Origin: Rehmannia glutinosa
Taxonomy: Eukaryota > Streptophyta > Magnoliopsida > Lamiales > Orobanchaceae
Length of the DNA stretch: 64,000 nt
Reading direction: 5' to 3'
Assembly: GCA_016081115.2 (NCBI GenBank)
Contig: JABTTQ020003464.1
Coordinates: 372,001 to 436,000, forward strand
The notes beneath the pieces were generated by a model. That model was given only the letters and a program-made list of their open reading frames with translations, made no database searches and had not been told where the DNA came from. Below, in pieces: positions 12,708 through 25,975 of the stretch. A program made the position numbers and the translations under genes. Within the stretch, counting starts at the first letter, position 1. Each line of letters starts with the position of its first letter.

Positions 12708-14359
12708 CAAGAGTCTGGTACCTACGAATCAACACACTACTACAAAAGTGGGTATTAAATCAGGTGAAAACTGTACATGGAGACTCATAAACGTGGTATT
12801 TGTTACGTGCCCATCAATTACTAATTCAATATAGGCAATGTTTGCAAATACTTTTGCTTTTACAATAAGTGATTTATTGTAGCAAAGCTAAAAGTGGCTG
12901 AGAATCAAAAGTTGATAGTATTTGCAAATAAAGCTTAAAAGTTAATAAAACTCAAAGTTGAGGTATTTGGAAAAAGGAAAAGCTGTTTCTAAATGAGCTT
13001 TTGGATAGAAAGGCAAAAACACCGTGCTAATAACCCTTCGTATCATTAGACGGTAAATGGTAATGTACATTCATAGCCCACAGATTTTTTGGTTCATGGA
13101 CCAACTCACCAGCAATGTAGTTTGCTCATCTCATAATGTAATTCTCATGAAGACTCATGTTTTTAATGGAAAGTTGATAGAAGACAGCTCTATGTAAGGC
13201 TTCATTGACTCGGAAATAGAAAGAAAGAGAAGCAATTGTATGTATGGTCTCGGAATTTAATGAAGCTCTCAGTGGTAGTGGCATCCATTGTATTAGTAGT
13301 TGCACTTTACAGACATTCTTATGTATTTCTAATGGCATTCTTTGTTGTTTGCCAATGTTGCTAGGATTTATAAAATTGTTATGATTGAATATGATTGTAC
13401 TGTTTGCGTAAATTTAATTCGAAATAATAATATGTATTGGGATGTTAGATTGTGATATATGATTTTTTTAAGGTTAAAGCCCATTTTACTCCGTTGTACT
13501 CTTGTTGGATATCACTTTACCCCATAATCTCTATTGTACTTTTAACTACCTCACTTTACCCCTTGTACTTATATTTTGTTTCACTTTACCCATTGTACTC
13601 TCATTCTATACCGGGGTAAAATGAGACAATTAAGAGTACAAGGGCAAAGTGCTATTCCACAGGAGTATAAGGGGGTAAAGTTGAATTTACTCTTTTGTTT
13701 TTAAATATGATAATTATAGCACTAATATGTGTGGGAATAATGCGTTTATGAAATGATGATAACACCCCCAAATGCAAAATATTGTTTTTGCAAGTGTTTG
13801 GACGGCAAAAAGGATGTCTTACCTTAAGTTGTATTGGAGCCCATCACAATATGTATTGGGCCGTAGTCCAAGTTCCCAAACACTGGGGTGATAATATCCA
13901 CATTCCTACATTTTTCCAATTCCCAAACTTCACCAAATATGTATAAAATATTGTAATAGGATCAAAGATTGGAAGATGATATGTTTCTGGTCTTAACGCT
14001 ATAATAGACATTCTTGGATCTCAACATGCTAAGCACATGATCAAATTTTGTTTTTATTGTCTTCATATCTATCTAAATCTGAGTGTTCTCATATTACCAG
14101 GTTGGTAGACTTATAGAGGCTTGTTTGGCAACATTTATGTTTTGCTTACATACGACTGAAAAAGAATTACAAGACGGGTCCTAGGGAGTTTCATGTTGAC
14201 TAATATGGAAGTAAATGGCTACCACAAACTCTGGCCCCCCATTCTTTTTTCTTTATTGTTATGAATATTGATACAAGCATAATTCTATCATTTATTTTTT
14301 ACATTTGGGAATATTTCGTTGAACCATAAAACATGTGCTCTTTCTTGACATCATTTTGG
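12708..14359. other. Intergenic with a small palindromic repeat
   Basis: Nothing coding is recognised. At about 13475-13690 there is an inverted-repeat unit whose left half carries repeated CACTTTACCCC-like strings and whose right half carries the complement (GGGGTAAAATGAG, GGGGTAAAGTTGAA), as in a MITE. Confidence 0.45.
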
Positions 14360-14594
14360 CAGTGTTGTAAAAATTGGCAGGCAGACGGTACGATTAAGGC
14401 TAGCCGATCCGAGTTTGCTAAAATCGCCCAAAAAAATCGTTCCAACCAAAAATTGGCCTAGGTGCCTGGCTAGGCAGCAAAAATCGGCCAAAAATGGCAA
14501 AAATTAAAAAAAAAAAAGGAAAACAATACTATTTCTAAGCGTCCTAGGCGTTAGGCCACCGCCCGACTAATGTATAGCAATTTTTGCAACCTTG
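14360..14594. mobile_element. hAT-type MITE with 8-bp target duplication
   Basis: The ends CAGTGTTGTAAAAATTGG and (mirror) CAAGGTTGCAAAAATTGC form imperfect terminal inverted repeats of about 18 bp. The flanks are CATTTTGG (14352-14359) and CATTTTGC (14595-14602), an 8-bp duplication with one mismatch, the size expected for hAT elements. The interior carries repeated CTAGGC-type motifs. Its end sequence is related to that of the element at 35401-35595. Confidence 0.72.
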
Positions 14595-15069
14595 CATTTT
14601 GCTCAGTTTATTTATTACAATTTTATTTTTTTATCAATTTATAATTGTTTCTAATGTCTTTGAAAATCTTGAAAGAGTGAATGATCAAAATTATCTGGCT
14701 TCACAATCAAAAGAATTTTGCTTCACAATCAAAATTACTCTGCCTAAGTTTTTTTACAATTTTCATCAATTTTTGAATCTTGCTTCACAAAAAATACAAT
14801 TTTGATAATTTCCCAATATACTTTGTCAAAAAATAAAAAAAAAACTCACTCTAACAAACACGCCTTAAACATATTCCTACCCACAATTTCCAAATCAAAC
14901 AGATATTTTCTAAAATAGAAAGGAAAAAATAAAATAAAAAAGCCACCCAGTCAAAATAAATCACCCCTCTCGTACTCCTTTTTTCCCCCTCTCCTCTGAG
15001 CGCTACGTACAGAGCGAAATCAATAAACCGAGGGAAAATCAATAGAGGGAGTGTGGTTAAGAGACAATC

Positions 15070-18000
15070 ATGCACCCGGTCAGTGCGGTGGCGCTGGTCT
15101 CCATGGCGATCAGGAACAGCGGCGGCGCCGACCAAAGCGCCGACCGCCTGGGGACGGAGATTGAATTCGGGACGGTCATGTGGTTCATGTACGCTGGGAT
15201 TTCGTGTTTTTTGGTGCTGTTCGCGGGGATAATGTCGGGCCTGACCTTGGGCCTCATGTCTTTGGGCGTTGTCGACCTCGAGATCCTCCAGCGCAGTGGC
15301 ACCCCGTCTGAAAAGAAACAGGCTGGTCGGCCCATTTTCCCTTTGGAACAGATAATTTGATCTTTGTTAAGGGTTTGCTTGAATTGTTCATAAAATTGTG
15401 TTAACTGATGTCATTTTGATGGGATTTCCTGTTTCTGGTGATTAAGATTGAATTTTTATTTTAGAATCAGAAATGGAACCATGAATTTTACGGAATAATT
15501 AGGATTGCTGTTATTGATATTAATATTGTTTGTTAATGTAATGGCCAGTACAATGAATAGTTTTGATTGAATTTCTGAAAATAAGGGGATGAAGATTGAT
15601 CCTTTTTTTCTTTTAATAACCAGAAGTTTGAACTGGAAATGTAAGTGTGGCATATAGTTCTTTGCCATTGTCCTAGTCATTGCTATTATCCTTACTAGTA
15701 CTGAAAATAGATTAGTTTCAAGTTAGAAAATGGTTTTATTATCGAATATGAACCTAATCTGATGTAATTTGATGACTTAGTTAAAAATCGAGTCGGTTGT
15801 TTATACCAAGGGACAGGATATGTTATAGTTTTTCCCTGCTATGTTCTATTCAGATTACAGATTTTCCTTACAATATAAACCATTTATAGTGCATGGAAAA
15901 AGATCATTTGAATTTCCTATACGTAAAGGCGGATTTGTGTCTTTTTAAAAACAGAGCTATAGCTGGAAAGGGAGAATATGGGGAATTGTTGTTTTTCACT
16001 ATTTTCTTATCAGCATCATCACCATCACCATCATTATCGCTATTCCTATTACTGCTAGTACCACAATAGTTTGGATTGACTTTTTTATGATGAAAAGATA
16101 AAGATTGAATATTAATCAGTTTTAAATGTGAAAAATTGGTGCGTTATTTTACTCCTATTGACATAATGAGCATTGTCACTGCTATTATCATTACTAAAAT
16201 TAGTAATCCAAGATTACTCTGGATTGAAGTTTCACTATAATTATCCGAATGCATGTGAACTTGCAATGGTTACGAGCATAATCTGTTCTTTGGTGCATTC
16301 GTACAAAACTGCGGATCGTTCATGCCACGTGTATGGTATTCTAATCATATGTATGGAGGGTTCTTTTTTCCAGCAGCTTAGTCTTTTGGAAGAAGTATTT
16401 CTTCTTTTCTGTTGGATTTTGATGGTAAGTTTGTTGTTTTCAGCTGTGATATTTCCAGTGGTTCAGAAGCAGCACCAGCTACTTGTGACATTGCTTTTAT
16501 GTAATGCTGCTGCAATGGAGGTGATTGTTTTCTTCAAATCTCAATGTTAATATTTTTCAGCTAATTTCCCGAACTTTTGACATTCAATTCAAGGAAGTGG
16601 GGCCATAACTATGCCTAATATCTGTTGATATAAAGCGAAATGGTTTCTGTAGAAAGTAAGGTTGCAACTGTAGCTCACTTGTGTTTGTCACGAAAAGGCA
16701 CAGTGATTTATGATATATGCTTGTCTAATTAAGACAATACCTCGGTACTAATCATGGTTTTTATGTGTTCAGTTTGTTATTCTATTTATTTATTTATTTC
16801 TTTTTTTACTTTTATCTAGGAAAGGGTCAATGTGGTTTAGAATTCCTTGTATGATAGGACCTGACCAACAGGGTAAAATTGTAGCTGTTGATAAGCAAAA
16901 TGAAATGATATGTGGGTTTTTACTTGCAATGTCATTATCAGTAAACTTTGCCAATCTTATGATCAAGTCCACAAGATGTCGACGTAACTTTACCACTTGC
17001 AACCATACATTGACCAAATAATGGCTGAAAATAAAAGTAGTACATGCTTTCAAACACCAAGGAGAAATTGAAGTTGAGTTCTGTATTCAACAGCTACTTT
17101 TGTTCTGTTATCCTTCTTTCCCCGTTTTTTTTCTTAATAATTTTTCCTTTCTGCTCAAATGAGGGGTTAGACCTCTTCTGTTGTTAACATGACCAATAAT
17201 TACGCTCGTAATCAATTCCTCTTCAATAAGTGTCACAAACATTATCGTTTCCATCCTCTCTTTTTCTCTAATTAAAAAGAAAAACTCTCTAACAGATAGG
17301 GTGAATTGTCAGTAGCATGGTCAAAATAGGTTCTGGAGGAAAAAATAGAGCTGAAAAATGCAAGTGGGTAAACTACAAGTTATGCCAGTGGTAGAAAATT
17401 TTATTTTGAGCTCCAGAAGTACAAAAAGGGAACAAAGTTTTGTAGCCTTAATACTGTCTGAAATACTTATAAATGTTTTCAATTTGTCTTGCTTATCTCA
17501 CTGAATGACCATGCTAAAAGTTCTACTTCTCTATCGTTTTTGCATCTTGCAGGCACTTCCGATATACCTGGATAGAATTTTCAATCAGTATGTTGCCATT
17601 ATACTGTCTGTGACTTTTGTTCTATTTTTCGGAGAGGTATTTTATTTATTACATTGACTAAGGTGATATTGCATCCGTGCCTAGTATCATTCTAGTGATT
17701 CGTTCTCTTATGGCTTTATGTTGTCAGGTTATTCCTCAAGCCATATGCACTAGATATGGACTTGCTGTGGGTGCGAATTTTGTTTGGCTTGTGCGGATTC
17801 TGATGGTTGTATGCTATCCTATTTCTTACCCAATTGGAAAGGTAATTTGTATATCCAATGTGAATTGTTTACATGTTATTCTGAGTTCAGTTGGCCATAG
17901 TAGTTCGATTGATAATATTCTGGAAAACGAAATAATAATTGCATTTTGAAGCATAAACACAATGAGAAACTATTATGGTGATTTACTATTTGTGGAATGG

Positions 18001-21000
18001 TTATGTTCCTGAGGGCACAAAATAAGAATATATATTGCTGAAAGTTGGCATAGGGGACAGGAAATATAATTTATGGATCTTTCAGCGTCTGCATGTTGCT
18101 GCCTTGAAGTCATCCATGTTGAGTGTGTCAAACCAGCCAACTCCCGCCCATTTCAGTTTCCCTGATAGTTGGTCTGAAATGAGCTTTCAAAATTTTCACT
18201 GTGGTTAATGTAATTGAGGATAAATGCGATTTTAGAGATTCAAGATTTTACCAATTGTGACAATGGTTATGCTTCACCATCATCTGTATGTTCTTAGTGT
18301 TTGGTACATAGAAGGTAAAATTTTCAAAATATGCCCATCAAGATTGTCTTGTACCTCATGTTCCTTAGATGTAGTAGTAACTTCTACTTTTCAGTATTTC
18401 AGTTTACATAGGATGTTTTTGTGAGTTAAGCTTTTACATAAGTGTTGCATGATTGTTCTCTGCTCCCATGAGATGAACTTTTTTAAAAGACAAAAGTCAT
18501 ATTTCTGTACTCAATTTACAAGTGTAACCTTCAAATTTTGAACTATTCATCAATATACTTCCAGTCATACAATGTCTTCTTCCATTTTGGAGTTACTTAT
18601 TTGAAGTTGTCATAAAGTAAAAGAGTCATTTTATGAATTCAGATTCTGGATTGTGTACTGGGACATAATGAGGCGCTGTTCAGACGAGCTCAGCTGAAGG
18701 CTCTTGTCTCTATCCACAGCCAGGAGGTAACAGTACTTTTGAATTGAATTTTATTGTTTATGTTCTATTTGTGATTTGTTGATGCTCATAATTTTGTTAA
18801 CGATGGATATACTTTTCGTTCTACTCAAATCTTTAATATGCTGCAACTGCCAATTTGTTTGTTTTTTGGCCTGCAATTTCCCTTGAAACATTATTAAGCG
18901 GTAACTTCGGTTGTAGGCTGGCAAAGGCGGTGAACTCACGCATGATGAGACAACAATTATTAGTGGAGCACTAGATTTGACGGAGAAGGTATCTTGGAAG
19001 GCTTGATGTCCTTACTCTGATTTTATCTGTGGTCTTCCAAGAAGTATTTTGATTTCCTATTGTTGCACTAGTTCTTCATAAGTTAAACTGTCCAATTGCA
19101 CCAATAAAATTTTATTGCTAGTTTATGACCTGTAATTTATGTAGCTGTTTCATACTAGGATCTAAAATTTAATGTTGTAGCAGTGTCAGAAAAGTCTTCT
19201 ATTTTTCCATTTTTTTGCTTATTTTTCTGAAACTGCAAACAGACTGCTGAGGAGGCCATGACACCAATTGAGTCGACATTTTCCTTGGATGTCAATTCAA
19301 AGTTAGACTGGTAAGAACTGTTCGCCAGATGAAAAAGTTTTCCTGCAGTTCTAAATAGGAGTACAATTTTCTTATCTTGTGGTCTGGTCATCTAGCTTTG
19401 AATGTTACTTGAATAATGATATTAATACTAGGATGCATTGAATTGTGAGAAATGCATATTGTGTATTTGACTCCCGTGGTAACTCACCTTATTCTTGTGG
19501 TTTACCACTTTGTACTTCACTCTTAGTCTCTTACAATGTGGCAATTCACAATTTTTTTACTCTGTATATCCAATCTCGTCAACACGCATTACTTCTTAAA
19601 TTTCACTTTTTGAAGCTGGACATACAGCTGTGGACGCACTACAATAATTACAATTGCCTGCCTCTATGTATTTCTTTTGAAGATGAACAGTTTATATCAC
19701 TAGTATGCTTGAAAAAGAAGGTGCAATTTGAAAACTTAAAATTTACTTAGTTTCCTTGCAGGCATGAATCTAGTAAAAATTATTATGCAAAAACTCATTT
19801 TGGTAGATCCAAAAAATCGGTCTTCTAGAGAACACTTTTCTGATCTTTTTGTCACATAAATCGTGTGTGAACATATGCTGTTCTTTTTTAATAAAAGAAT
19901 ATGTGAAAATAACAGCATATGTGCGTGAAATTGAGGACTATACCACATTGAGAAACTCATTTTAAAGATCCTATTCCAGTCGCTACTGTTTTCTCACTAG
20001 GACTTTTATTCTACTCGTTTCATAATTATTAGTTCAAAGATAAATCTTACATTCAATTTATCCCTTCAGGGAAGCAATGGGTAAGGTTCTTGCTCGTGGT
20101 CATAGTCGAGTTCCTGTCTATTCTGGCAACCCGAAGAATATTATTGGACTTTTACTGGTAAACTTCTGGAAATTTGTATGTTTTACTCTGTATGCAAAGA
20201 TGTAACCTTTGATTTATTTTTACTATTAGGTAAAGAGCCTTCTCACAGTGAGAGCAGAAACGGAGACCCCAGTGAGTTCTGTTTCTATTCGGAGAATTCC
20301 ACGGTACGCCATTGAATTTTTCACATGCTCGAAGATTTAAGCGTTTATTTAAACAGTTATTTTCCAGTGTTCCTGCAGATATGCCCCTCTATGACATACT
20401 CAACGAGTTTCAAAAAGGTAGCAGTCATATGGCGGCTGTGGTGAAGCTGAAAGGGAGAAGCAGAATACCTCCGTCTATTGTGGAGAAGTCTGAGGAGAGT
20501 GAAGTTAAAAATGGGGATTCAGACTTAAAAACTCCATTGCTATCAAATAAAGAAAAGAAGGCAGAGGATGTAGTTGTTATCGACATTGAGAGGGTTTCAA
20601 GGCCACCCTCAAAAATAACCTGACATATAATGCTGCTGTTGCTGATGGATTGGTCTCTTCATTAGATGTCTCTGAAGATGGTGAAGTTATTGGTATTATC
20701 ACCTTGGAAGATGTATTTGAAGAACTTTTGCAGGTAAGTTTTTCCACTAGATTACTGTCTCCACCCCTATGTTTCATTTTGCCTTTTGCTGACAGTTTGT
20801 AATTTTATTTTGGGATAATTACATTAATTACCCCCTGAGGTTTAGCCCAATTACAAGAAACTCCAGTTATCTTTCAAATTACAAATACCCCATTAAAGTG
20901 TAACAAACACCCACTTGAAGTTTGTATTCACCGAACACACACCCCCCTTCTTGAGGATGCAATTTGTAGTTTAGAATAAATGTCAAGTTTGTAGAGATGA

Positions 21001-21923
21001 CTGGATATTTTTGTAATTATGCTTAACCTCAGGGGTAGTTTTGTAACTAATCCTTCTATTTTTTGTGAATCCAGGAGGAAATTGTTGATGAGACAGATGA
21101 ATTTGTTGATGTACATAAAAGGTACTTGAGACTTGGAGCCCTGAGTTATAATATGCATAGTGATTACAGGTGAAAATTACATAGAATTCTTTCGTGCTGC
21201 AGGATACGTGTGGCAGCAGCTGCAGCTGCTTCATCAGTTGCGCGTGCCCCATCAAGTCGGAGGTTAACTGCCCAGAAAGGACCTGTAAGTAAACAGTTCT
21301 GATACTCAGATTAACCTTGTCTGCGGATATATGGATCGTCATTTTAACATGTAATAAATGTAGGGAGCCTTCACAGTGCGCGCAAGTAATAATATAATAT
21401 ACCTAGGTCTCATGCACTTATCAAAATATGAGATCATTCATGGGTTCCACTCATGCACTTTTTCAAATATATAATATATATCTTATGCATGAAAAACAAT
21501 AAAACTACAACAAAAGAGATGCCCTGCATATAGAGCTACTTAGCGGAAGTGGTTATGTGAATTTCTCGGCAGTAAAAAGTAGTCAGCTCAAATGCCTTAG
21601 GTTGCATTTCAAGTTTCACTAGAGTGCATATTGCCATTTATTACTTTGACAGAGTATAAACTGGACTGAACTTATGTGACATCTCATGTTTGGAAGTGTT
21701 TTGCTAGGAGATCTTAAGATACTTTATATGGAAACACGGTGTAAATGTAAGGGTAATAAAGTTGGCGACATGGATCTTTTAAAAAAGCTCAGTGTAGGAC
21801 CATGACTTATTCGTATATGTGCTTTTTGATTGCTGCTCAACTTAAATACTTTTCTTAAAATTCACTCAGGTTGTCCAAAACAAGCAAGGGCAGAACTCCA
21901 CGTCGGCAAAGGTTGCAAAGTAA
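15070..21923 (+). CDS. DUF21 and CBS-pair membrane protein (CNNM/CorC type)
   Basis: Thirteen exons with GT-AG borders: 15070-15325, 16444-16520, 17553-17636, 17728-17841, 18643-18726, 18917-18988, 19243-19310, 20070-20157, 20230-20303, 20368-20733, 21075-21121, 21203-21284, 21870-21923; about 488 residues, close to plant relatives such as At4g14240. The N-terminal DUF21 domain (residues about 35-205) has hydrophobic segments and GIMSGLTLGLMSL, then GEVIPQAICTRYGLAVGAN. A Bateman module of two CBS domains follows, with HDETTIISGALDLTEKTAEE, RGHSRVPVYSGNP, SSHMAAVV and the conserved GIITLEDVFEELLQEEIVDE. Relatives sit in membranes and are implicated in divalent-metal transport or sensing; the plant substrate is not established. 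The ATG at 15070 is supported by family-like spacing. Exon 10 carries a one-base frame slip at the A5 run 20611-20615: as written, translation stops at 20621, yet the next frame continues the CBS domain perfectly. I read this as a homopolymer error or recent mutation. Confidence 0.9.
16011..16040. repeat. CAT-type trinucleotide run
   Basis: A short ATC/CAT-rich microsatellite within intron 1 of the CBS-pair gene. Confidence 0.7.
20812..21053. mobile_element. Palindromic MITE (family A), in intron of the CBS gene
   Basis: Starts GGGATAATTACATTAATTACC and ends with the near complement GGGTAGTTTTGTAACTAATCC; the arms pair along much of their length (CTGAGGTTTAGCC against TTAACCTCAGGGG). It has no coding content. 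The same family recurs at 23611, 25976, 55543 and 56716, with a fragment at 30363. It lies fully inside intron 10. Confidence 0.75.
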
Positions 21924-23610
21924 TGATGGTGAGAGCCCTTTCCGGGAAATAAGAAATGAAGACTTCAATTTTGTGCCGCACTATACTCTCCAGAGAGGTA
22001 TTATAATTTTGATGAAGCAATGAAGACTAATATCCTAGTGCAATAGTATGGTGTAACTTTGATAGTATATATCATTCTTTATATGTTGACCCTAGTAAGA
22101 ATCAGAGGTTGCTAAGTGCTATAATAATGTTGATTTGTTGAGGTTTTGCCATAATGCTTGCTTGATATCCCCAGAGATAAAGAGTCAAAACCAAAGAAGA
22201 TATGCTTTCGGGAATTATTTTCTTTTTTTTTTTTAGGGATGGATAATAAATAGAACTACCAGAAGTTTATAATGAGAAGCTCATTAGATCAATCTGAGAA
22301 AAAAAAATGGAAAAAGAAAAGAAAAAGAAAAGCTTGCTTGAGTTCGTTTCGTATAGCTGATGTCGTTAATTTATTGGTATTTAACAAACTAAATGGAAAT
22401 ACTCTTATCTCTGCTTAAGTTAGTCTTGATTTTAATTCAAATCTAGTTTGATCAACCTGTTGAGTAGCCTGGTTTAGCTATCCGGCAAATTGAAAGCATA
22501 ATGAGCTGTTTCACATTTATATGTTTTGTTTCAGTTCAAAACCAGCTTATTTTATTCAACTCCCAGCAATAAATGGTTGAAATAATAGACTACATAAATT
22601 TTAAACCCTGTCTCAAACCATGTCCCAAAATTTTAAAAAAATTACAGAATTTCCACATACAAGATAAGATGGTAGTAAAGAAAAAACAGAAACTATAAAA
22701 CTACAACATTCTGCAAGCTTAGTTAATGTACATAACTATGCATAATCTGCAGACAGAGCCTTGCATATAGTTTTTGCTCAAATTTCCATTTGGTTCTACA
22801 ATTTAGCCACTCATTGCAGCTATTTATCATCTCCAATTTGTCAGAAACTTTGACACCTGTTTGGCATCCTATAGCACAGAAGCACATAATTCCTCTGCCA
22901 AAATCTCCCCACATATCAAATACACACACTTCTCATCTGTCTTGTAATTCTCCCAAGCATGTCATTACCAGATGGTGATAGATATCAAATTCTTGCACTT
23001 AAAATCTCATATCCCTTTTCTCCTCTCAATCATCAAAGCTTACGCCTTCGAGCTTCCATCGTATAAGAATGATAGAACACCTCCATACGATGTAAAACCG
23101 TGTTCTTTGCTCTTGAATATAACGGGTACACTTTCGCCATGACCGGAATTTCTGCCCTCGAGTCGAGCCCATGAAAAAAAAACTCTGAATCTTTGGTTTC
23201 AAGAAATTTAATTAGTCTAGCAAAGTGGCATGAAAAATGTCAGCCCTTTTGATTTCAAGAATTGATCAAATGGGCAGTTTCAAGAATTAGCTAGTAAGGA
23301 GTTGTATATATATACTAGTATGATCAATCTTGGTGGATAGATGAAGGATTTTGTGGTGGTTGACAGATGTTGGGTTGTGATTGGAGGGATATTTATGCCA
23401 ACTTGTAAAGGGGTCCCATTGTTTGGAAAAAAAGATGAATATGCATAGTCATCAGTTTGTCTCCCTGCAAAACTCCATGGAAAAGGACTTCTCAATTTTG
23501 ATGAACTTATTCTTATTTGTTTGTCTCAACATGCACTGGGAAATGGATCTAGCAAAGCCCTGATTTTCAGGGTGGATTTGGATGCTACTTAAATTGATTT
23601 TCAATGTTTA
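21924..23610. other. Downstream intergenic region, no assigned gene
   Basis: This holds the likely 3' UTR of the CBS gene and AT-rich DNA. On the minus strand, 23033 to about 23170 has a codon-like stretch ending in RRRKL and a stop, preceded by CAG, that could be a final exon, but no family is recognised and no partner exons were found. Confidence 0.35.
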
Positions 23611-23854
23611 GGGATAATTACAAAAAAGTACCCCTGATGTTTAGCTTGATTGCAAGAAAATCCAGCTATTTTCTAAAATTACAAAAGAACCCCTGATGTA
23701 TTACAGGTTGTATTTGTTATACAAATAATCCCCTCAATGGAGTGCAATTTATAAAATAGAAACAAGTATCAAGGGAGTATTTGTGATTTTGAAAGATAAC
23801 TGGGTATTTTTGTAATTAGGCTAAAACCTCAAGGGCAGTATATGTAATTATACC
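23611..23854. mobile_element. Palindromic MITE (family A)
   Basis: Begins GGGATAATTACAAAAAAG and closes with the mirrored CTAAAACCTCAAGGGCAGTATATGTAATTATACC. The inner halves CCCTGATGTTTAGC and AGGCTAAAACCTCAAGGG pair. Same family as 20812-21053. Confidence 0.75.
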
Positions 23855-25277
23855 ATGGATTTATGTGTATAAGTTGGTGGGATTGAGATAGTGTGCCGTT
23901 TTGGATTGCATTTGCATTAAATGCTTATGTCCATCTGCTGCTGTCTTTTTCTTCTCTCATTTATTATATTCAGGGATTAAAGGAGTGATATGGTTTCTCA
24001 ACATTGTTTATTTTACCATGATGTATTGGGTATGAATTTGTTTAAGAATATAACAGATATTTGAATATTTTACACTGGAAGGGCAAAACCAGAAAAAAGT
24101 TGGAAACATATTTGGACTTAGTGAATTTGTTTAAGAATACAACAATGATTTGAATAGTTTATACTTTATAGATTGGGAGAGGAAAAAGGAAAAAAACTTA
24201 TAATGTCTTGTGACATATTTGAACTTCAACATATCTTATGAGTCAAATCTATCAATAGATTTGGCAGAATGGATATGTTTGCTAATAGTATTTGTGGTAA
24301 TAGTATTTATAAAGAGACGCTTACTTTTAGGAAGAAAATGACAAAAATTCAAATATTTGTGAATCTTCGCAAAAATACCTAAAAACAGGAAATAAGCAGA
24401 TTGATATTGCCATTCTATATAAAACTAGATTAATCAACTTTTTTTTTGTGTGTGATAATTATGTTAGTCAACTACATTAGGTTTGGAAAAGAGACTGTTT
24501 TCAGCTTCTAGTTATCTTGTGAGGGTTTTGCTTATGGAACTGATTCATCATAAATCAATGTTTGATTATGCTGAACCAATTTTTATTCACAGCTAAAGGC
24601 TCCTCTTGTGAACGGATTGTTTCGTCTAGAGCTGACAATGGATTAAGCCGTGTTGGGTCTGTGCATCGAGCCAACTCATAAAATTGGGTCGGTTGGGGTG
24701 CAACCCAGCCCAATAACACTATGTATGTATGTGTATTTGGGTCGGGTCAGTCGGGCCAGCCGGTTTCGGGACCATGTTCTGGGCCAAAGTAGGCCCATTT
24801 TGTGGCCCCTAAAGATGGATGGGCCGGGCCAATTTGTCAGCTTTACTTCTGCCTCTCATTGTCTTAAAAAAATTAATCAGTTCTAGAAAATGAATTTCCA
24901 TTCTAATTCAGGCAACACATAAATACCTTCTGATGACTACAAAGTCAACTGTTCCACTAAGAAAAGGAACTTGAAAACAAAATAGAAAAATAAAACTGAA
25001 TTGCTTTCAAGTCTCAGTTTTTCAGCCCAAAAAGATGAATTAAGAAAATAATATGCAATCCCAAAACTTCCCCTTCATTTCTAAGAGGGTTAAATATCAG
25101 CAAAATCCCAAAGTAAACCAGTAATTACAGATCAGAGTAGTTAAGCATCCACTTATACAAGAAAAACAAAAAATCTAACTAGCTAATAACCTACAAACTA
25201 AAGAAAGGAAGAACAAAAAGGGCTAATAAACACAGACAAGAACAAGAAACTCAAAACATTAAAAGTAAATATATATT
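23855..25277. other. Intergenic, no gene recognised
   Basis: AT-rich. At about 24630-24840 there is a GC-richer repeat with GGGTCGG/GGGCCGGGCC strings, like other dispersed plant repeats built on such motifs (compare 58515-59156). No coding signal is seen. Confidence 0.4.
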
Positions 25278-25388
25278 TCAAGAATGCTTGTCCCAGCAGA
25301 GAAGCATAGTAATGCAAACTCTGATGATATAGAATTTTCCCCTCATCTGTCTCACCATTCTTTTCCACTTCACAAATCTCTTCCCCAT
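25278..25388 (-). CDS. DVL/ROTUNDIFOLIA-like small peptide
   Basis: A 36-residue minus-strand frame, MGKRFVKWKRMVRQMRG then KFYIIRVCITMLLCW and a short tail ending KHS. The core (basic stretch, then YIIR-C-MLLCW) matches the C-terminal domain of the plant DVL/RTFL family. Those peptides are usually 40-140 residues, associate with the plasma membrane, and restrict polar cell proliferation in lateral organs when overexpressed. The frame stays open upstream to an ATG at 25580 (100 residues), but those extra residues do not look like a family N-terminus, so I chose the inner ATG at 25386-25388. The gene has no intron, as is usual for the family. Alternatives are the longer form, or a decayed copy. 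The motif itself is clear. Confidence 0.75.
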   Translation of the reverse strand: MGKRFVKWKRMVRQMRGKFYIIRVCITMLLCWDKHS

Positions 25389-25975
25389 TTTCTTCTTGAG
25401 TCCCTCTAATTTTTTAACTTCACAAACACCCCAATTTATTGACTTTCTTACAAGAACTATTCCAAGAAAATGAAGTGTTTTGAAATTTTTGGCCTTAAAA
25501 TTGGTTCCACATGTCAGACTTTGAGGTCTAAAATTGTAGGGACAGTTTGTACCCTCACAGTACACAAACATCACGTGCATTAAACCCTATCTAAATCCAC
25601 ATTAATTAAACACTTCTTCATCAGTTTAATTATGATTCTTCAAACCCCACCTCATTATCTTTTCTTGGACACAGTTTTTTTTTCTTTTCATTTTTTCTTT
25701 GTTTTCAAGATTAGATGTCTTTAGGGCCTCAACTTTCTTGGGACCCCACTATTTTGCTTCATCCCAATTAACAGAAGTCTTGACTTCAGTTCTAAAATAT
25801 GTTGTAGTAAAGGGCCCTTGTTTCTGTGACCACAGCTAGCCTTGACTAATCAAACTTAAGTCTTTGATCATCAAGTGAGAAATATTAATTATTTCAACTG
25901 ATATATATTCTGGTTTTATGACACTCTGAAATAAGCTTATTGTTTTTATAGCCAAACACAACAAAAAGAAACAGA
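25389..25975. other. Upstream region of the DVL-like gene
   Basis: Candidate 5' UTR and promoter of the minus-strand peptide gene. It is AT- and pyrimidine-rich with no confident single TATA call and no other gene. Confidence 0.4.

Noticed and set aside
12733..12750. CACTACTACAAAA, resembling a CACTA-transposon end
   Set aside because: Single end, no inverted partner or duplicated flank within reach.
15057..15335. Minus-strand open frame opposite the first CBS-gene exon
   Set aside because: Shadow of a real coding exon with no features of its own.
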